A stretch of 64,000 nt of DNA from SIG607 sp045605385 (GTDB lineage Bacteria > Bacillota > Clostridia > Oscillospirales > Acutalibacteraceae). Both the position numbers and the translations under genes were made by a program. Under the pieces are notes generated by a model. The model was not told the DNA's origin. It was given only the letters and a program-made list of their open reading frames with translations, and searched no databases. The stretch covers positions 1 through 64,000 of the forward strand of contig JAZUPW010000008.1 in assembly GCA_045605385.1 (NCBI GenBank). Reading direction: 5' to 3'. Position 1 is the stretch's first letter. Every line of letters starts with the position of its first letter. Below are positions 49,537 to 58,400 of the stretch, piece after piece.

Positions 49537-50946
49537 TTAATACCATCTGCTTCTAAATTTGTTTTCCTGTGACTGTACGCAATCGGCGTTTAAATAGTCA
49601 ATATACTTACAGGCTTCAAGTAAAATTTCGCCGTAATTTCCGTAAGCGCCTGAAACGTGGTGAATATACGGTCCTTCAACAAGTTTGTGTTCCCATTCGG
49701 GCCAGTTTTCTGTTTCTATCCAAACGTAGCTTCCAACGTTTTTCGGTCCAACAGTAGTTTTAGCCTCGCCTATAAATAAGCTGTACTCTCCCCTGTCACC
49801 GTCAAAACGTATAATTGTAAGCTCACCCGACTTTAATTCCCATTCGCAAATTCCGTAATTGTTGTCGTGGTATACGCTGTGACCAACCTTTGCGGTTTCT
49901 TTGTTTTTGGCTAAAGAATACGGGAAGTTTCCACAATGCCACAACAGTTCGGCGTTATCGTTTTCGGGGTGTCTTACGGTTATATCGGCAAAAAACGGTG
50001 TTTCTTTATCAAGAGTTGCCGCCTTTAACATAACTGCCGAAATTGCGCCGTGGATATCGGTTTCGCAAACGGTAGGAATACCTTCATCGGTTAAAAGCGA
50101 GTTCGCAAGACACGCCATTATACCTTCGTTATCCTGCAGCGCCGTCCAACACTGAATTGCAACCGCCTTGCAATTGTATTGCTTTGCAAGACGTTTCATT
50201 GCAATTTTTAAAGCGGCAGTTTTTATTGCCTTGCTTTGTACCGTTGACGCTTCAATACTTTCAATAAATCTTACCGTTTCTGTTAGTTCTTCGCCGTTTT
50301 CGGCCTCTATTTCACGCATTTTTCGGCTTACGTCGCTTAATGTTACAGGGTATATATGAATATTGAACTTTTCTAAAAGTTCGCCCTCGTTGCAAATAAC
50401 GCTGCAAAACGGTTCAGGACGTGTAGAAATCTGCAGTATATTAAGATTTCTTAACGACTTTACTACGTTTGCAACCCTTATAAATCTTTCAAAACCGCCC
50501 AGAAACTCTTTCGAGTCAACCTCAGAGTTAGTTAAATATGTAAAGGGTACGTTATGGCGGCGCAGAACCTTACCCGTTGCAAACATACCGCACTGTGAGT
50601 CACGGCTTCTTATACCTTTACTGTTCGGAGCATCGTCACGCGGTCCCCATAAAAGCACTGGTACGCCTAACGCTCTTGCAACCTGCGCAACACGGTTTTC
50701 AGAACCGAAATTGCAATGAGGAAAGAAAACAGCGTCAACCTTGGCGGCAACAAAACGGTCAATAACTGTCTGTATATCACAATCGGCAAAAAGCAAGTTT
50801 TCTTCATTTATGCCCTCAATATCTATAACTTCAATATCAAAACCCAATATTTTTTCTTTAATAATACGGCTAAACTGTTGTGCCGCTTCCTTACTGAAAA
50901 CGTCACGCCTTGTGGGACAATAACCCAATTTTATAACATTCTTCAT
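49537..50946 (-). CDS. L-fucose/L-arabinose isomerase-family protein
   Basis: 469 residues. The Rossmann-like N-terminal half (IKLGYCPTRRDVFSKEAAQQ, DAVFFPHCNFGSENRVAQVA, VLLWGPRDDAP) and the C-terminal half (CKAVAIQCWTALQDNEGIM, CETDIHGAISAVML) match the fucose-isomerase-like fold, with a GxxxCETDIHGA metal-site block. These proteins convert aldoses to ketoses; some do other jobs. AGGG precedes the ATG. Divergent from an AraC gene, likely its regulator. Confidence 0.88.
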   Translation of the reverse strand: MKNVIKLGYCPTRRDVFSKEAAQQFSRIIKEKILGFDIEVIDIEGINEENLLFADCDIQTVIDRFVAAKVDAVFFPHCNFGSENRVAQVARALGVPVLLWGPRDDAPNSKGIRSRDSQCGMFATGKVLRRHNVPFTYLTNSEVDSKEFLGGFERFIRVANVVKSLRNLNILQISTRPEPFCSVICNEGELLEKFNIHIYPVTLSDVSRKMREIEAENGEELTETVRFIESIEASTVQSKAIKTAALKIAMKRLAKQYNCKAVAIQCWTALQDNEGIMACLANSLLTDEGIPTVCETDIHGAISAVMLKAATLDKETPFFADITVRHPENDNAELLWHCGNFPYSLAKNKETAKVGHSVYHDNNYGICEWELKSGELTIIRFDGDRGEYSLFIGEAKTTVGPKNVGSYVWIETENWPEWEHKLVEGPYIHHVSGAYGNYGEILLEACKYIDYLNADCVQSQENKFRSRWY

Positions 50947-51036
50947 AATAACCCTCCGTTTTAAATTTATCTAAGAATATTATTGCACAACTTTATTGCT
51001 TTTTCTATGCAAATATTGACATATTTAGGAACAATA

Positions 51037-51064
51037 TTGCCTTTTTAGAAAAATATGCTATAAT
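51037..51064 (+). promoter_or_regulatory. promoter of the AraC gene at 51086
   Basis: TTGCCT at 51037-51042, 16-base spacer, TATAAT at 51059-51064 with TGC before it (extended -10). Confidence 0.6.
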
Positions 51065-51085
51065 TATTTTAAAGGAGTGAGTTTT

Positions 51086-51892
51086 ATGTTTTTTGAACAC
51101 ATTAACAGCGCCAGTGCCGACTACCCTTTTTTAGTGCATCATAACAATATAAGATATATACCGCATTTGCACAACGAAACCGAAATCGTTTACGTTGAAG
51201 AAGGCGAAATTGAACTCACTTTAGGTAATACCACAAAAGTGCTAAAGAAAGGCGAAATCGCTGTAATTCCTTGCAAAATAATACATAATCTCTACACAAA
51301 AAAAAGCAGTAAAACCTTTGTAATAAAACTTTTCCCCATAACTAATCTTGAAGGAATACAACTTAAAAGTAATATACTCACCCTTGAAGATAAAGAGTAT
51401 AATACCTTACTATGCCTTGTAAATAATATAATAAACGAAGATAAAAACCAAAATAATGATTATATGCTTGCCGTAAATATATACGCTCAGCAAATTTTTC
51501 TGTTTATATTGCGAGAATTAAAGGATGCTTCTGCTGTTTGCGATAAAACCAAACTTTTAAAAGAAAGCAGTTTTCTTAACAGCGTTAACGCCTATTTACA
51601 AGAAAATTATAAAAAAAGCATTAAGTTAGAGACTGTTGCAAAGCATTTTAATCTTACAAAAAGTTATTTTTGCCGCTATTTTAAAACCGTTACGGGAACA
51701 TCGTTCTGGAATTACTACACACTATTTCGCTTAGAAAAAACTGTAGAACTTTTAAACAGCGGCGAATACAGAAACCTTATTTCAGTTGCTATGGAATCGG
51801 GTTTTAATAACGTGCGCTCATTTAATAAGGCATTCAAAGCATTTCACTCGGTTACACCAAGCGAATACAAAAAACTATTGTTAAACCGCTAA
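51086..51892 (+). CDS. AraC-family transcriptional regulator
   Basis: 268 residues. Cupin half (RYIPHLHNETEIVYVEEGEI, KKGEIAVIPCKIIHN) and helix-turn-helix pair (IKLETVAKHFNLTKSYFCRY, NLISVAMESGFNNVRSFNKA). The ATG at 51086 follows AAAGGAGTGAG; the frame from 51077 begins inside that site. The divergent fucose-isomerase-like gene is the likely target. This is the fifth AraC regulator in the window. Confidence 0.9.
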   Translation: MFFEHINSASADYPFLVHHNNIRYIPHLHNETEIVYVEEGEIELTLGNTTKVLKKGEIAVIPCKIIHNLYTKKSSKTFVIKLFPITNLEGIQLKSNILTLEDKEYNTLLCLVNNIINEDKNQNNDYMLAVNIYAQQIFLFILRELKDASAVCDKTKLLKESSFLNSVNAYLQENYKKSIKLETVAKHFNLTKSYFCRYFKTVTGTSFWNYYTLFRLEKTVELLNSGEYRNLISVAMESGFNNVRSFNKAFKAFHSVTPSEYKKLLLNR

Positions 51893-51963
51893 ACTTATCA
51901 TATAATACTGTTAGTTGAATATTTTAGACCTTTTTAAAAAGCGAAAGGAAGTATTTTTCACAA

Positions 51964-52362
51964 ATGGAAAACAAAACTATAGAAGATATAAGAAAAATAT
52001 TTGCGGGTGACCGTTTTGCAACCGAAAACGGAGCCGTTATAGAAGAAGTCGGTGAGCGCACCGCCACTTGCAGTCTGACAATTACCGATTCACACAGAAA
52101 CGCGATGGGCGCCGTAATGGGCGGAACCTACTTTATGTTGGCCGACTTTGCTTTTGCGGTTGCAGCCAACCACGAAAATATGGGGTGCGTATCCTTACAC
52201 TCTGATATTTCTTTTTTAGGCGCCGCTAAAGGCAAAAAAATAATAGCAACCGCCATTTGCATAAAAGACGGCAAAAGCACGTCTTGCTACCGCGTAGACG
52301 TTACAGATGATACAGGCACCCTCGTCGCCACAGTAACTATAACGGGATATCATATAAAATAA
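51964..52362 (+). CDS. PaaI-type hotdog thioesterase
   Basis: 132 residues. Hotdog fold with NAMGAVMGGTYFMLADFAFA (the catalytic hairpin, HRNAMGAVMGG) and VSLHSDISFLGAAKGKKI. It hydrolyses small or aromatic acyl-CoA esters. An AAAGGAAG site lies 13 bases before the ATG, longer than usual. Followed directly by a strong terminator that marks the left edge of the island. Confidence 0.88.
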   Translation: MENKTIEDIRKIFAGDRFATENGAVIEEVGERTATCSLTITDSHRNAMGAVMGGTYFMLADFAFAVAANHENMGCVSLHSDISFLGAAKGKKIIATAICIKDGKSTSCYRVDVTDDTGTLVATVTITGYHIK

Positions 52363-52373
52363 AAAACGTCAAA

Positions 52374-52416
52374 ACACCCTATGACTTTTTACGGTCATAG
52401 GGTGTCTTCATTTTTT
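52374..52416 (+). terminator. rho-independent terminator
   Basis: ACACCCTATGAC (52374-52385) / GTCATAGGGTGT (52394-52405), then CTTCATTTTTT. Confidence 0.85.
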
Positions 52417-52418
52417 CG

Positions 52419-52441
52419 TTTGTTGTAAATGTGTCGTAAAT
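52419..52441. repeat. left direct repeat of the restriction-modification island
   Basis: TTTGTTGTAAATGTGTCGTAA-type sequence with two TGT(T/C)GTAA units 11 bases apart. Nearly the same sequence lies at 58306-58327 beside lysS. Candidate attachment site. Confidence 0.55.
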
Positions 52442-52495
52442 CGGTTTTTGTAGGGTCTTGAAAACCTTGTAATACCGCTATTTTACGGCATTTCC

Positions 52496-52522
52496 TTAAT
52501 CAAGGGGCTTCATCGTGGGGAT
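52496..52522 (-). pseudogene. remnant of a second lysS 3' end
   Basis: Minus strand reads I-P-T-M-K-P-L-D-stop, the conserved LysRS C-terminus. The real lysS ends F-P-T-M-K-P-L-S-E-stop at 58401. The two differ at synonymous positions (ACG/ACA, AAG/AAA), so this is a diverged allele, as expected when an element with its own copy of the gene end integrates. The rest of the 357-base gap (52363-52719) holds the terminator, the direct repeats and the 49-codon remnant. Confidence 0.6.
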
Positions 52523-52546
52523 TTCACGGGTTATAGTGTTATAGCC

Positions 52547-52696
52547 TTATTTATCCTGCCGTTTCCTGACTTTGTTAATCCAAAGCGGTTTCATTGCAGA
52601 AAACAACCTATCATAATATGGCATAACTTTATCCCATTTGTCGTAAAATCTGTCGTAAATTTCAAGGCCGTTTACTAAGCACGACAATGAAGCACT
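52547..52696 (-). pseudogene. 49-codon open fragment next to the island edge
   Basis: Minus strand: an open stretch with no clear start, reading ...LEIYDRFYDKWDKV, MPYYDRLFSAMKPLWINKVR, KRQDK and stop. Composition looks protein-like (Tyr/Trp/Lys rich) but I cannot name a family. Its place between mod and the lysS remnant is where an integrase gene would be expected, so it may be the last part of a decayed gene. Confidence 0.3.
52639..52660. repeat. second pair of TGTCGTAAA motifs at the left edge
   Basis: TGTCGTAAAATC at 52639 and TGTCGTAAA at 52651, 12 bases apart, the same unit as in the terminal repeats at 52419 and 58306. Confidence 0.5.
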
Positions 52697-52719
52697 TCAA
52701 CACAACGATTTAAATCACA

Positions 52720-54567
52720 TTAAACCACCACAGGCAACACCGTTTCGTCGCCGCAGATGTTGCGGATTTTCAGGCGAAGCGGTTTATTTTCGCAACGGAT
52801 ACGACCATCCCAAAATTCTTTGGTTTTGTTGCCGTTTATGATGACATAACCGTTTTTGTCGATCTTGATCTCGCTGTCGGAGTGCCATTCGCCTTCGGTT
52901 GCGGTGCAGTCAACGCTCAGGAACTCGATAAGCTCCAAGCCGTCCTCGCTGATTTCAATGGGTTTATAAGGCTTCTTTGCCGAAGAGTTGAGAAGTGCCT
53001 TTTGATTAAACTCGGCAATTTTAGAAAGAACTCGGTCGCTGATGAATTTGTCAATCGTTACAGCATAGCCACCGAGAAGATCCTCGTGTGTTTCTTCGGC
53101 GTGGAACTCTGCATAATCACCGATAATAACATCATCAAGAATTGTTTTAAGATCACGGAGTTCGATTTCAATGTTGGTACTGTCATCCTCTTTGATAAAT
53201 TTCAAAATCTCAGCTTCATCGGTGATGTCAATGTAATAAACGATTACTTTCTTAATACCAGCATCCAAATCGGGAATAGCCTGATGAATAATGCGGTTCA
53301 TCGTAACCTTATCAAGCAGTTTCGATGCGCTATCCATAAGGTTAGAAACATAGACGGGAACTGTACCGAGCTTGCTATCGGAAATTGCACCTTCCCAGAA
53401 GGAGTCAAGAGAATCCTCGTTTTTAAGTCCGGGAATCAATGATTTGATTTTATCCATTGTCTGAACGGGATTGCGGTAAAGCTGAACGCCGTCTTTGATT
53501 TCGAGTACATCAAACTCTGCGCCATCGGCAACAAGACGATCACGGGTTGTTTGAATAGAATTAAGGCCAATATCGCAATGAATAAACCTACGATTAAGTT
53601 TATTTGCTACAGCAGCAGTAACTCCACTTCCGCCAAAGAAATCGGCAACGACCATATTTTCGTTAGATGATGCCTTGATAATTCGCTCTAATAGTTTCTC
53701 GGATTTTTGGGTGGCATAATCTACATTTTCCCCTGGATACCTTGCGGCTCTTTGTATATCAACCCACCAATCCTCTGGAACTTTTCCATTTTCGTTAAGA
53801 ACGATTGCATCAAAATCCATTCCGCCTTTACCAATTACATTTCGATTGGCTCTATCTAAACTGCCTTCGGCGTAAGGGATTCTTATATCTTCTTTATTGA
53901 AAACATAATTTTCACTCTTGGAAAATCTACATATCGTGTCATGTTTTTTAGGAAAATCCAATCCAACATTAGACACGGCTGTATAACACCAAATAATCTC
54001 ATTTCTGAAATTATCTTCCCCAAAAATTTCATCTAAAAGAATTTTAACATAATGTATAATATGCCAATCAAGATGAACATATATTGAGGCCGTTTCACTC
54101 ATTACAGACTTAATCGCAATCAAATTTTCATACATCCAGTTGAGATATTTTTCTTTATCCCAAACATCTCCGTACATCTTTTCTTCAAAAGCCTTGAGTT
54201 CCTCAACGTCAAGTTCCTGTTCTGCTTGGGCGATAGCTTCTGCCACCTTGGGATTACGGCGGATATACACTTTCTTGGCGTAATCAGCACCACTTGCAAA
54301 AGGAGGATCAATATAAACAAGGTCAACCTGAATGCCTTGTTCTTTGAGATAGGCACAAGCAGATACACATTCACCGCGAATAATCATATTATCGTCGGCG
54401 TTTTCACCCACGGTTTCCTGCTTTTCCATTTCATACAAAGGCATACCACGCTGGAGTGTCATCGAAATATCGTCAGCACCCTTATATCTCAATATTCTGT
54501 TAAAGTTACCGAGCACGGCTTGTCCCTCAATCGGCTCCGGTATAAACGGTACATATTTAATCGGCAT
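52720..54567 (-). CDS. type III restriction-modification methyltransferase (Mod)
   Basis: 615 residues, beta-class order: catalytic motif IV VDLVYIDPPFASGADY (DPPF, residues 87-90) comes before the AdoMet motif VVADFFGGSGVTAAVANKLN (~305-322). The DPPF rather than DPPY end is a normal variant. The C-terminal ~250 residues would hold target recognition and Res contacts. Methylates one strand of an asymmetric site. The start overlaps the membrane-protein gene by 11 bases and its GGAGG site lies in that gene. Unusually, it is the last gene of the operon. Confidence 0.9.
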   Translation of the reverse strand: MPIKYVPFIPEPIEGQAVLGNFNRILRYKGADDISMTLQRGMPLYEMEKQETVGENADDNMIIRGECVSACAYLKEQGIQVDLVYIDPPFASGADYAKKVYIRRNPKVAEAIAQAEQELDVEELKAFEEKMYGDVWDKEKYLNWMYENLIAIKSVMSETASIYVHLDWHIIHYVKILLDEIFGEDNFRNEIIWCYTAVSNVGLDFPKKHDTICRFSKSENYVFNKEDIRIPYAEGSLDRANRNVIGKGGMDFDAIVLNENGKVPEDWWVDIQRAARYPGENVDYATQKSEKLLERIIKASSNENMVVADFFGGSGVTAAVANKLNRRFIHCDIGLNSIQTTRDRLVADGAEFDVLEIKDGVQLYRNPVQTMDKIKSLIPGLKNEDSLDSFWEGAISDSKLGTVPVYVSNLMDSASKLLDKVTMNRIIHQAIPDLDAGIKKVIVYYIDITDEAEILKFIKEDDSTNIEIELRDLKTILDDVIIGDYAEFHAEETHEDLLGGYAVTIDKFISDRVLSKIAEFNQKALLNSSAKKPYKPIEISEDGLELIEFLSVDCTATEGEWHSDSEIKIDKNGYVIINGNKTKEFWDGRIRCENKPLRLKIRNICGDETVLPVVV

Positions 54568-55288
54568 TGTCGATATCCTCCGTATTTAAAAGATTATTCT
54601 CTATTCGTTCTAAAAACACTTCGAAATTATCTTTAATCACTAGCCATTCATCGCTTTCTTCAACGATACGATGCAAAAGTTCGTTGTTGCGTTTATTTTC
54701 CTCTTCGATTTTTTCAAGAAAATGATTGTTGCTTTGTTGAGTTATTAGTATTATTGCAAAAGACACAACGGTTATAATCTCTTGGATCAACGGAGAAACC
54801 GTAATAAGTGTAGCAACAATTAATGAAACAAATAAAAGTAAAAAGCCTATATATGCAAAGATATGTGCAGCTATTTTAAATATCTTTTCTTTTTCTCTGT
54901 CTTCAGAATTCAATTTTTCCAAATCATCAATAATTTCCAATACCTTTTTAATTCTATTTTTGGGAGCAAGCGCCTTTTCTTGCAATTTGGTCAAATCATA
55001 TTCGGTATCTTTATATTTTTCGACATTCTCATCCAATTTCAAAAAAAATGATAACGCTTCTTCTTTTTTTGTTCTTGCCCTTGTTACAAAATCATCTGTA
55101 ATATCACATGACTTCTTTTTCGTTTGATAAAGCAAAGTGAAAAAATCTTCAATAGCAAAAAACATACTAGAAAATGTAATTGCAAATATTATAGGATTCC
55201 AAAGAGTAAAATCGAGAATTACCCTTAAGATGACGCTTATACCGATAAAAGTTATGTACGCCCACATAAATATAGCATTTCGCTTCAA
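54557..55288 (-). CDS. membrane protein inside the type III restriction-modification operon
   Basis: 243 residues from a TTG start at 55286-55288; AAGGAGGG made by the last codons of res lies just upstream. Two hydrophobic helices at ~5-25 and ~32-52, a charged, helical central part (~55-138, likely coiled coil, rich in Lys/Glu), two more helices at ~142-164 and ~166-185, then a charged C-terminal tail. I do not recognise the family. It starts 3 bases after the res stop and overlaps mod, so it is a fixed part of the operon. Possible roles: membrane tether or membrane-acting effector of the defence system. Confidence 0.85.
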   Translation of the reverse strand: MKRNAIFMWAYITFIGISVILRVILDFTLWNPIIFAITFSSMFFAIEDFFTLLYQTKKKSCDITDDFVTRARTKKEEALSFFLKLDENVEKYKDTEYDLTKLQEKALAPKNRIKKVLEIIDDLEKLNSEDREKEKIFKIAAHIFAYIGFLLLFVSLIVATLITVSPLIQEIITVVSFAIILITQQSNNHFLEKIEEENKRNNELLHRIVEESDEWLVIKDNFEVFLERIENNLLNTEDIDNAD

Positions 55289-55291
55289 ATT

Positions 55292-58159
55292 TTATCCCTC
55301 CTTAAAAAACTCACAGATCTTCCGGCGAGTCAGTGTCATTCTATCCTTTTCAGGTAGTGTATCTTCTAAATATAGATAGTCGAAGCGTTCATAACCGAAT
55401 GCTGTGTTATTCTGCTTGGAAAACTCTGTTTCCATAAAGGTTTTCTTATCCATGAACGTGGGATCTTTAGCATAAATTTCGCCCTTAGTTTCTACAACGA
55501 TGATCTTATGAATCATACCATCTTTGCGCTTAATAATCAGGAAGTCAGGGGTATAGATGCCAATGTAACTCCATTTGCTTCCGTTCTTCTTATAACATTT
55601 GATCTTAAATTCGGTCATAGCACGGTCGCCGTTGTAGTAAACCTCCAAGCCAAGATTTTCGATCTCATCAAAGGACAACACTTCTTTTAAGAAGGTCTGC
55701 TCAAAGCCGCTATCAGTACGGTAGGGCAAATAGTGGAAGGAATGATCTTTTCGAGGGTGAGAGCTAATTTTCGATCTGAGCATTTCTACAATTTTTGTAT
55801 CGCCCATTTCTTCTGCCAGAGTAATCATCTGTTGTGTTTTTGGATCAGCCTTTAATTTCCCGGTATCATCCAATATGATTCTATCGACCATTTGCACATC
55901 AGGATAGTAGTTCTGTGGCTTGTCGGTATAAACTTCAGGAGTGAAGTTTGCAATATTCAAGAGATTGGCTTCTTCGGGTATCAGTTCTTCAGTGGTGTTA
56001 AAGTCAAACTTATCGCAGAATGCTTTACGGATATTTGCTTCTACCAACTTGCGATTGTATTTGGAACTGTAGTAATAGGAACCGTTTTTTTCGTAGGTGA
56101 TTATCTGATATACCGAAGTTAATTGTTCCGAATACTGCATCAGCTCCGCAACTGTGGGTGAGCCAAAACCGCCTTTCATAATTCCGTATATCCAAGAATT
56201 AAAGGTGGCTGGTTCGGTGCCATACTCTGCATCGTCAACGGTGATACTGGTCTTACTTTCGTCCATTGAAAGATCGGTAGTTTTGATAATGCTGTCTGCA
56301 AGGCGTGCTGAATCAGCCGAAGCTGCAATCGTGTTTGCAGGATCAGCTTTCTCTACAGTCAGGGTATCATAATTGATTTTAAGCTGATAAAAATCAACTT
56401 TGGGAAGTTTCAAATGTGCTGTACGGTTATAACGCTTTAGCGGTGTTTTACTATTATCAGCAGACGAAAACTCCTTGAGCGAGATGTGATGCTGCTGTTC
56501 GAGCTGTACATTTAACTTGTCAGCATTACTCTCATTCAAATAAATAAGAGCGGTTTCGGGATTGCCTTTAATCACCTGACGCAAGCAACGGCAGGAAGTT
56601 TGCAGAACCATATTTGTGGGGCAGTCGCCCTCTTGAGAAAGAATGATACCTGTAAGACTGCGGCAGTCCCAGCCTTCTTTACCAATCTGCACAAGAAGAA
56701 TAATGCGGATATTGGAAATAGACTTGTCCAAAATATCGAACTGCATTTGACTGTCGGCAGGCATTTTGTACTGCTTATTGCCCTTGTGGAATTTGAGGAT
56801 TACATCCGTTCCAAGACCGTATTCTGCAACAATACGTGATACCAACGGATAGACAACTTCCTCTAATTTTTCGATAGTACCGCAGTAGATACCAAGTTTG
56901 GCAGTCAGTCCATCGGCATAGACAGTGTCCTTGTATGTATCAAGGAACTCTCTGACACCTTTTTCGATAATCAAACTACTGTCTGCGATATCTGCAATTT
57001 TTACGATAGGATGTTTTAAGAAGTTGCCTACACCATCAATAAGAGGATAGTAGTAAACAATGTTTGTGATCTCAGCAGTACCAACAGAAAGAGAATCTAC
57101 AACCTTGAACTTCTCTGCTTTTTCAAGATAAGGTGTTCCAGAAAAACCGATAACGGAATTGACGGTGTTATTCTGCGCCCATTTAGTTACGACAGCACGA
57201 AGCTTTATTTCATCGCTAACAGCGTGATGAACCTCGTCAATGAAAATGGAAAGGGAAGGTAATTTGCCAATAAGGTTACGAAGCTCATTAGCTTGTCTGT
57301 CCTTCTCGTCGTCACTTTCTTCAAACAGACTAATCTGACCGTTTTTCTCTTGAATACGGTCAAGAATAACCTTTTCAGCGTTAGTTACAGCGACCAAACC
57401 GAAAAGCTCGGAAAGCGGCTGATGATTAGCAATCTTTTGAACATTCGGGTTCTTGATTTTATTTGATTTATTGGCAGTCTTTCCCTGATCCAATACTTCA
57501 AAGGAGATCATTCGCCTAATATCTGTCGCCGCTGGTTCGGGAATGATCCACGCAGGGTTAAAGTTCTGAATAGTTTTAAGGCTCGGTACAACAGAGGATT
57601 TCAAGCCGGAAGGCGCAAATATGATAAAGTTGTGCGCAAAAGCGGGATTTGCAGGCTCGTTCAGAGCGAAATATAAATCAAGATAGATAAATGTCGCCAT
57701 CAAATATGTCTTGCCCGCACCCATCGGAAGGCTAAAGAGATAGTCGGTATAGGAAACACCATAAAAGGCAGTACGAAAGAAACTATCATAGTCAATGCTT
57801 GACGGATCTTTCTTAATTTGCTTTTCAAGCTTTTCGGAAACCTGTTCGCCTTTGTCGTTAGTCAAACGAGCATATTCGAATAATGCGGTTGCCGCAGGGT
57901 TTTCTTTCAAGTATTCACGCACTGCTGTAGACAATTCTATATCGTTCAAATTGATAGAGTTAAAGCAACCATATCTAAAAAGGAACTCCAATGGCTTACA
58001 TTCACAACCGATTTTGAGGAACAGATAAACCTTGATAGCTTCAATCTGAGCATCTCTCATTTGCCCGGTTTTCTCTATATATTCAATTAAATTACGAACA
58101 GTGCATTGCTCGGAAGCATACCACTCTTTGCACTTGCTCTCTATCATTTTATAGAACAT
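55292..58159 (-). CDS. type III restriction-modification endonuclease/helicase (Res)
   Basis: 955 residues, usual Res size. SF2 helicase motifs: P-loop FSLPMGAGKTYLMATF (~143-155), Walker B SIFIDEVHHAVSDE (~303), IGFSGTPYLEKAE, IGKEGWDCRSLTG and TSCRCLRQV. The C-terminal PD-(D/E)xK nuclease is seen as IYTPDFLIIKRKDGM (Asp ~871) and IIVVETKGEIYA (Glu-x-Lys ~889). It cleaves DNA after ATP-driven communication between unmethylated sites, together with Mod. It is the first gene here; mod normally comes first. Confidence 0.92.
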   Translation of the reverse strand: MFYKMIESKCKEWYASEQCTVRNLIEYIEKTGQMRDAQIEAIKVYLFLKIGCECKPLEFLFRYGCFNSINLNDIELSTAVREYLKENPAATALFEYARLTNDKGEQVSEKLEKQIKKDPSSIDYDSFFRTAFYGVSYTDYLFSLPMGAGKTYLMATFIYLDLYFALNEPANPAFAHNFIIFAPSGLKSSVVPSLKTIQNFNPAWIIPEPAATDIRRMISFEVLDQGKTANKSNKIKNPNVQKIANHQPLSELFGLVAVTNAEKVILDRIQEKNGQISLFEESDDEKDRQANELRNLIGKLPSLSIFIDEVHHAVSDEIKLRAVVTKWAQNNTVNSVIGFSGTPYLEKAEKFKVVDSLSVGTAEITNIVYYYPLIDGVGNFLKHPIVKIADIADSSLIIEKGVREFLDTYKDTVYADGLTAKLGIYCGTIEKLEEVVYPLVSRIVAEYGLGTDVILKFHKGNKQYKMPADSQMQFDILDKSISNIRIILLVQIGKEGWDCRSLTGIILSQEGDCPTNMVLQTSCRCLRQVIKGNPETALIYLNESNADKLNVQLEQQHHISLKEFSSADNSKTPLKRYNRTAHLKLPKVDFYQLKINYDTLTVEKADPANTIAASADSARLADSIIKTTDLSMDESKTSITVDDAEYGTEPATFNSWIYGIMKGGFGSPTVAELMQYSEQLTSVYQIITYEKNGSYYYSSKYNRKLVEANIRKAFCDKFDFNTTEELIPEEANLLNIANFTPEVYTDKPQNYYPDVQMVDRIILDDTGKLKADPKTQQMITLAEEMGDTKIVEMLRSKISSHPRKDHSFHYLPYRTDSGFEQTFLKEVLSFDEIENLGLEVYYNGDRAMTEFKIKCYKKNGSKWSYIGIYTPDFLIIKRKDGMIHKIIVVETKGEIYAKDPTFMDKKTFMETEFSKQNNTAFGYERFDYLYLEDTLPEKDRMTLTRRKICEFFKEG

Positions 58160-58216
58160 ACTGTTCCTCCAAATATAAATTTTAACAAGACTGTATTATA
58201 AATTAGTTTTTGTTTT

Positions 58217-58245
58217 ATTCTATCACATAATCCATAGTTTTACAA
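58217..58245 (-). promoter_or_regulatory. promoter of the res operon
   Basis: Minus strand: TTGTAA (58240-58245), 17-base spacer, TAGAAT (58217-58222), about 57 bases before the res start. Confidence 0.6.
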
Positions 58246-58257
58246 TAAAAATACCAC

Positions 58258-58279
58258 TTACGACACAAATTTGTCGTAG
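58258..58279. promoter_or_regulatory. operator-like inverted repeat upstream of the res promoter
   Basis: TACGACA (58259-58265) and TGTCGTA (58272-58278) around CAAATT. It uses the TGTCGTA unit of the island's terminal repeats and lies 13 bases beyond the -35 box. Confidence 0.5.
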
Positions 58280-58305
58280 AACAAAAAAGACCATTCACAA
58301 GTCAA

Positions 58306-58327
58306 TTTGTCGTAAATGTGTCGTAAC
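58306..58327. repeat. right direct repeat of the island
   Basis: TTTGTCGTAAATGTGTCGTAA, two TGTCGTAA units 11 bases apart, matching the left copy at 52419-52441 almost exactly. It lies about 75 bases from the lysS 3' end. Confidence 0.55.
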
Positions 58328-58362
58328 TCATATTTTTAAGCAATAATATGGATAAACGAAAA

Positions 58363-58396
58363 GCCGCAAACGCTATCAAATAAGCGTTTGCGGCAT
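58363..58396 (-). terminator. terminator of the greA-lysS unit
   Basis: GCCGCAAACGCT (58363-58374) / AGCGTTTGCGGC (58383-58394); reading leftward it is followed by TTTTCGTTT. Confidence 0.88.
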
Positions 58397-58400
58397 AGCT

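Noticed and set aside
52882..53442. 186-aa plus-strand frame
   Set aside because: Antisense shadow inside mod; no ribosome site or recognisable motif.
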